Assembly: GCF_002335745.1 (NCBI RefSeq) | Contig: NZ_NIST01000001.1 | Location: forward strand, 278,156-342,155 | From: Evansella halocellulosilytica | GTDB lineage: Bacteria > Bacillota > Bacilli > Bacillales > Salisediminibacteriaceae | Length of the DNA stretch: 64,000 bases | Direction of reading: 5' to 3' | Part shown: positions 60,562-64,000 of the stretch, in pieces | Layout: each line of letters begins with the position of its first letter | Numbering within the stretch: position 1 is the first letter of the stretch | Program-made: the position numbers and the translations under genes | The notes under the pieces: generated by a model | Seen by the model: only the letters and a program-made list of their open reading frames with translations | What the model was told of the DNA's origin: nothing | The model's database searches: none

Positions 60562-61623
60562 TTAAAAATTATTCATTTCATCTGTTTCTTTAATAATGAC
60601 ACCACCAGAAGCTTTCCTAAGTCTGTTCATAATGGCTGAACCAATTTCATTCTCTGAATAAATTTCAGCAAAAATAATATCGAGCTCACAATCATCAAAT
60701 GCCCTTAGAGAGCGGTATAATGAATGTGCAACTGACGATAGATCTTTTCTAGACCCCGTAATCACTTCATAATCTGCTTGAGAGAGCCCTTGCGATTCTT
60801 CGGTAATCATCGCGCCTACTTTTTTCCCTTCTCTTTTTGCATCATTGACCTTTTTTGTAAAAAATGTTTGTGATCCTTCCACTAAAACGAGAGGTGACGA
60901 AGGTGCATAATGAGTATATTTCATCCCAGGCGAACGAGGGGCAGTCTCTTGATCAAACAAAGCAGGGTCGACTTTCACAGGACCAATGACTTCTTCAATC
61001 TGCTCTTTTGTCACTCCTCCAGGTCTTAAAATAACGACTTCATCGTTCGAGCAGTCAACAACTGTTGATTCTAGACCAACTCCTGTTTCCCCACCATCAA
61101 CGATGCCAGAAATTTTGCCATTTAAATCTTTTTCTACATGATTTGCCGAGGTAGGGCTTGGCTTCCCAGATGTATTTGCGCTTGGTGCAGCTAGTGGGAG
61201 TCCGGCTGCTTCAATTAAGGCTAGCGCAACAGGGTGATCAGGCATGCGAATCCCGACAGTCGGTAAATTAGCTGTAACCTTTGTGGATAACTTTTTTGAA
61301 TGTTGTAATACAACCGTTATCGGTCCTGGCCAGAATGCTTCTATTAACTTTTCAGCACGTTCTGGTACTTTATCCACATACTCGATCAGTTGTTCACGAT
61401 TAGAAATGTGAACGATTAGCGGATTATCTGACGGTCTACCTTTTGCTTGAAAAATATGGTCTATCGCTATATCTGACAAGGCATTCCCCCCAAGTCCATA
61501 AACTGTTTCAGTAGGAAATGCGACCACTTCATTACGTTTTAATGCTTGTGCAGCTTGTTGAATTTGTCTGCTTTCGCTTAAGTTTTCCACATTTTTATCC
61601 ACAGTCCAAATATTTGTGTTCAT
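60562..61623 (-). CDS. ywlC: L-threonylcarbamoyladenylate synthase (Sua5/YwlC)
   Basis: A 353-residue enzyme making TC-AMP from Thr, bicarbonate and ATP for t6A37 of tRNA. The N-terminal YrdC domain has FPTETVYGLGGNA, KGRPSDNPLIVHI and GIRMPDHP; the C-terminal Sua5 domain (after about 215) begins APRSPGMKYTHYAP. The coding sequence also contains three exact DnaA boxes (61282, 61370, 61595). Confidence 0.94.
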   Translation of the reverse strand: MNTNIWTVDKNVENLSESRQIQQAAQALKRNEVVAFPTETVYGLGGNALSDIAIDHIFQAKGRPSDNPLIVHISNREQLIEYVDKVPERAEKLIEAFWPGPITVVLQHSKKLSTKVTANLPTVGIRMPDHPVALALIEAAGLPLAAPSANTSGKPSPTSANHVEKDLNGKISGIVDGGETGVGLESTVVDCSNDEVVILRPGGVTKEQIEEVIGPVKVDPALFDQETAPRSPGMKYTHYAPSSPLVLVEGSQTFFTKKVNDAKREGKKVGAMITEESQGLSQADYEVITGSRKDLSSVAHSLYRSLRAFDDCELDIIFAEIYSENEIGSAIMNRLRKASGGVIIKETDEMNNF

Positions 61624-61750
61624 TATACCACTCTATTTCATTCATATTTTTAATCGTCTACGATAAGAACAGTCATCACCAATTCAATTTACAAACTTTA
61701 TTAATGTTATATATTTTGCTTTGATCTTAGAAGAAAGTCAATGCCCTCAT

Positions 61751-61780
61751 CAAAGTGCCGGTCAAAGTGCCAGGCACTTG
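61751..61780. repeat. CCAGG-centred palindrome (single-core copy 5)
   Basis: AAGTGCC-A-GGCACTT at 61765-61779, preceded by a truncated CAAAGTGCCGGT copy. Confidence 0.65.
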
Positions 61781-61793
61781 TCGAATCTTCTTT

Positions 61794-61832
61794 GAAAAAA
61801 ACAAGGTTATCCACAATAAAATGTGAATAACC
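61794..61832 (-). terminator. Terminator of ywlB, built from two DnaA boxes
   Basis: On the minus strand, GGTTATTCACA pairs with TGTGGATAACC (one G-T pair) and TTGTTTTTTT follows. The two arms are themselves DnaA boxes (61807-61815 and 61822-61830). Confidence 0.7.
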
Positions 61833-61867
61833 CTGCTTTAGCTGTGAGTAAGTTGTGAATATGTCCT

Positions 61868-62311
61868 TTAATGAAAGTGATGAACGTACATTGGACGATC
61901 ATTTTCGATATGTTCAATCATATCGTCATGTAATTCGAGTTCATTTGGTAGTTCTTTCCCATGGCACCTCGTAAATCCTAGCTGCTCGAGAAAACTAGCT
62001 TGTTTGGCAGCTAATAAGTAAACCGATTTCAGCTCTTTCTCTTTTGCGTACTGTAATGCAGCTTCCACAAACTCGACTATAAAGAACGTTGTCACTTTAT
62101 TCGTATCAACGATTAATTTTCTTAGCAGACCGTTTCTTTCCCCAACTTCTTCAACTGCCACGATGGCTACACAATCTTCCTCTTCATTTTCTGCCATTAA
62201 AAACGAACCCCATTCAATTGGTTCTGTCAGCTTGTCCACACTTGCCTTCGCAATAAAATGTTGGATCGTGAGTGCATCTTCCTCACTCGCCTGTCTTACG
62301 TAAAAACTCAT
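61868..62311 (-). CDS. ywlB: GNAT-family acetyltransferase YwlB
   Basis: A cytosolic GNAT protein of about 147 residues with the place and length of B. subtilis YwlB. The acetyl-CoA loop is divergent; a core strand (NGLLRKLIVDT), helix (FFIVEFVEAALQYAKEKEL) and the typical C-terminal LEQLGFTRCHGKELP are seen. ATG at 62311 has AAGGG 8 bases upstream; a GTG at 62320 is in frame. Substrate unknown. Confidence 0.8.
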   Translation of the reverse strand: MSFYVRQASEEDALTIQHFIAKASVDKLTEPIEWGSFLMAENEEEDCVAIVAVEEVGERNGLLRKLIVDTNKVTTFFIVEFVEAALQYAKEKELKSVYLLAAKQASFLEQLGFTRCHGKELPNELELHDDMIEHIENDRPMYVHHFH

Positions 62312-62489
62312 CCCTTTCACCCTTTCCCTCGCATTCTAGTAAATTGTATGCAAAGAGCAAAAGAGATATGTTGATAAATTCATAGATTTCTTTGTGAGAT
62401 GATTAAACATTCTTCACAACTATGGATACTGCTTTTCATAGGCATTTCCAAGTTTATATCATGATGATTCTTCATATATATGAATGCAA

Positions 62490-63119
62490 TTATGACCAAA
62501 TTTTATCCCATAAATTAGAGATAACTTCAACAACAAAGAATGAGACTTCTACATCTTCCTCTTCCTCATGTTCAGCATGCTCGTCATGTTCGGCAGCTTC
62601 TTCTGCTTCATGGGCTGTAGCATCACCATTTGAAAAGTCAAGAAAACATAATGGAGGGAATAATACACACCACCAGTTATCACCAAGACCATCTCCGAGC
62701 GTTATTAAAACAGCTTCATATTCTCCAGCTGGATAGAGCCGGTCGCCGTAAAGCTTTGTTGGAAATGACGTTTCTTCCAATCCTACTTCGAATGGAACGT
62801 GATGACCTAGTTTTTCTAATTCATGTTCGATCGTATCTTCCAGTTGGTCAATATTTCGATCAATATAATGTCGCGCTTCGTTGAAATCTTCCATATGCTC
62901 AACCCATTCCGTTACTTGAGCATTCACAGCATTTCTAATATTTCTTTTCAATGTTTGATCTACAGGTGAATTACTATTACTTAAGATTCGTAGTCTAATA
63001 GATTCGTCAGGTATGACCTCACTATCAGCTGCTTGTGCAGGCACAAGATAGTTTCCTTCCCAAGATAAAATTAATACTGATAAACAAATGAATAAGTATA
63101 AATAAGTTCGTTTCATCAT
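62490..63119 (-). CDS. spoIIR: SpoIIR, activator of pro-SigE processing
   Basis: A 209-residue secreted protein, made in the forespore, that triggers SpoIIGA to cleave pro-SigE. ATG at 63119 follows GGTGG; the longer frame lacks an SD. A signal peptide ends at PAQA (about 33). The conserved SNSNSPVDQTLKRNIRNAV and NWWCVLFPPLCFLDF blocks are present. Between LDFSNGD and the final SFFVVEVISNLWDK is an unusually His/Glu-rich stretch (HEAEEAAEHDEHAEHEEEED) that could bind metal. Confidence 0.93.
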   Translation of the reverse strand: MMKRTYLYLFICLSVLILSWEGNYLVPAQAADSEVIPDESIRLRILSNSNSPVDQTLKRNIRNAVNAQVTEWVEHMEDFNEARHYIDRNIDQLEDTIEHELEKLGHHVPFEVGLEETSFPTKLYGDRLYPAGEYEAVLITLGDGLGDNWWCVLFPPLCFLDFSNGDATAHEAEEAAEHDEHAEHEEEEDVEVSFFVVEVISNLWDKIWS

Positions 63120-63149
63120 TTTGTCTTCCACCGTCCTCTCAGTCACCAT

Positions 63150-63631
63150 TATTGGCAGGCGGCGGAAAAATAAACTTAAAACAGTACGACAAGTTGTGAC
63201 AATGACATATTATACACAACCATTGTGGATAAATATGTATACCTTCTCTTTGCTCGAAACGTGATTGCAGCAGTGTTTCGACTGTATGAACCTGTTTCTA
63301 TTAGAAAAATATAGCTATTTTTATTAACACCTGTGCATAACTATTGTTGATAACTTGTTAGTAGGAGTTATGTTTAAAACTTAGGTTCTCGGTATCCGTT
63401 TTTGTTGTGCTGGAGGCATACGATGATTACGTTTTAGTGGTCGGTTTCTTTAGATATGTTTCTGGATCGTTCACAGAATTATCTACAGTTGTGGATAAAT
63501 TCTGTTAATAAGTTGTTAATACATACATGTTTCTCATATTTGCACGATTCTATGTGCTTTCTTTTTGCTTATTTTCATCTCCAGGGAATTGGGAAAGAAA
63601 TCTCACCAGTATCAACTACTGGTAAATAGGT
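63150..63631. other. spoIIR-prmC intergenic region
   Basis: About 480 bp with no gene, dominated by DnaA-box-like 9-mers (see the cluster entry) and a small hairpin ACCAGTA/TACTGGT at 63605-63623. Confidence 0.6.
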
Positions 63632-63808
63632 AAAAGGACGAGGTCAGACATAACCAGAGCTGACGTCGTCCTTTTAATTCGATGACACTTACTTCACTCA
63701 AAAATACTGCATATCTATTCTTCAACCTCTCACTTCAGCAAACACAATCCGCTCTTTTCCGTTTATGTCATTGTGAATAGAGACGTTTGCTTGTGGATAT
63801 GTGGATAA
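63210..63808. promoter_or_regulatory. DnaA-box cluster at spoIIR-prmC
   Basis: Exact boxes are at 63224-63232, 63490-63498 and 63800-63808. TTATNCACA-type boxes are at 63210-63218 and 63332-63340. One-mismatch sites include 63345, 63479, 63503 and 63792. The first pair lies about 95 bp upstream of the spoIIR start, where its promoter should be. Confidence 0.65.
63632..63675 (-). terminator. Likely terminator of prmC
   Basis: A 16-bp arm (63632-63647) pairs with 63660-63675 with one mismatch (AAAAGGACGA...GTCAG). The minus strand ends in only TTTT. Confidence 0.55.
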
Positions 63809-64000
63809 AATCAAATTTTTCACTGCTTCACCTTGGTTATGACCAATCTCAAATCCGATTAAACCTGGGATAGATAGCACTTTTGGAATTTGTGCAATTA
63901 GTTGCTTATAAATCGCTAAACCATTGTCATCGGCAAATAACGCTAGACTTGGTTCATGGTCGGTGACATTTCCCTTCATAAATACCCGGTCTGATTCTGG
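63722..64000 (-). CDS. prmC: Release factor glutamine methyltransferase, C-terminal part
   Basis: The 3' part of a gene that continues past the right edge. PESDRVF...VTDHEPSLALFADDNGLAIYKQLI corresponds to the region after the NPPY motif in PrmC (HemK), including the DHEPxLALF block, and the end matches the FEIGHNQGEAV-type SAM-domain tail. PrmC methylates the GGQ glutamine of release factors. Its place before spoIIR agrees with B. subtilis. Confidence 0.88.
   Translation of the reverse strand, partial: PESDRVFMKGNVTDHEPSLALFADDNGLAIYKQLIAQIPKVLSIPGLIGFEIGHNQGEAVKNLILSTYPQANVSIHNDINGKERIVFAEVRG

Larger units (their letters stand above)
61282..61862. promoter_or_regulatory. DnaA-box cluster at ywlC-ywlB
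   Basis: Exact TTATCCACA boxes (either strand) lie at 61282-61290, 61370-61378, 61595-61603 and 61807-61815. Near matches are TGTGAATAA (61822-61830), TGTGAGTAA (61843-61851) and TGTGAATAT (61854-61862). The ywlC-ywlB intergenic region is an established DnaA-binding cluster in B. subtilis. Confidence 0.75.

Overview
The window reads as chromosomal DNA of a low-GC, endospore-forming, alkaliphilic Bacillaceae bacterium. The evidence is the sporulation genes (spoIIR, spoIIQ, spoIID, spoIIID), the Bacillus gene order (prmC-spoIIR-ywlB-ywlC-mntP-ywlE-rpiB-ywlG-glyA-upp-atp operon, and ywzB-ywmB-murAA-spoIID-spoIIQ-spoIIID-mbl-flhO-flhP-fabZ), and alkaliphile-type residues in the ATP synthase a and c subunits. 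Almost every gene is on the minus strand. By comparison with the B. subtilis left arm, oriC should lie beyond the right edge.

Left part (1-14100), accessory metabolism: an MFS exporter, an M14 zinc peptidase, an amino-sugar/peptidoglycan-recycling operon (BadF-type kinase, NamZ-like muramidase, tandem GNAT), a four-carbon sugar-acid operon (DeoR regulator, DUF1537 kinase, PdxA2, GntP permease) with a promoter bracketed by inverted operator-like sites, and a membrane-anchored penicillin-acylase-family hydrolase.

14200-16600: a candidate structured RNA with its own promoter and terminator, then six tandem small lipoprotein genes whose mature parts are almost entirely Asp/Glu. Three of the six are too short for routine ORF calling. 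This is the strongest candidate for an undescribed system; a role in surface charge or cation retention in an alkaliphile is only a hypothesis.

17100-28000: fabZ, an EpuA-family membrane protein, flhP/flhO, mbl, spoIIID, spoIIQ, spoIID, murAA, ywmB and ywzB. 28700-38400: an 11-gene complex I operon (nuoA-N) without nuoE, nuoF or nuoG.

38400-42650: a long non-coding stretch with a 15-copy, 52-bp tandem array of inverted-repeat units, followed by plus-strand genes for an Xre-type membrane regulator, an ABC ATPase and a frameshifted permease. 42800-50070: the complete atp operon (atpZ, I, B, E, F, H, A, G, D, C). 50370-64000: a Vpr-like subtilase, upp, glyA, ywlG, rpiB, a chemoreceptor, a YwlE arginine phosphatase with an inserted segment, mntP, ywlC, ywlB, spoIIR and the 3' end of prmC. 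Seven exact DnaA boxes fall within the last 2.7 kb.

Scattered through the non-coding DNA are at least nine palindromes built on a CC(T/A)GG centre, three sets of short direct repeats and several inverted-repeat elements. No tRNA, rRNA, CRISPR array or intact insertion sequence was seen.
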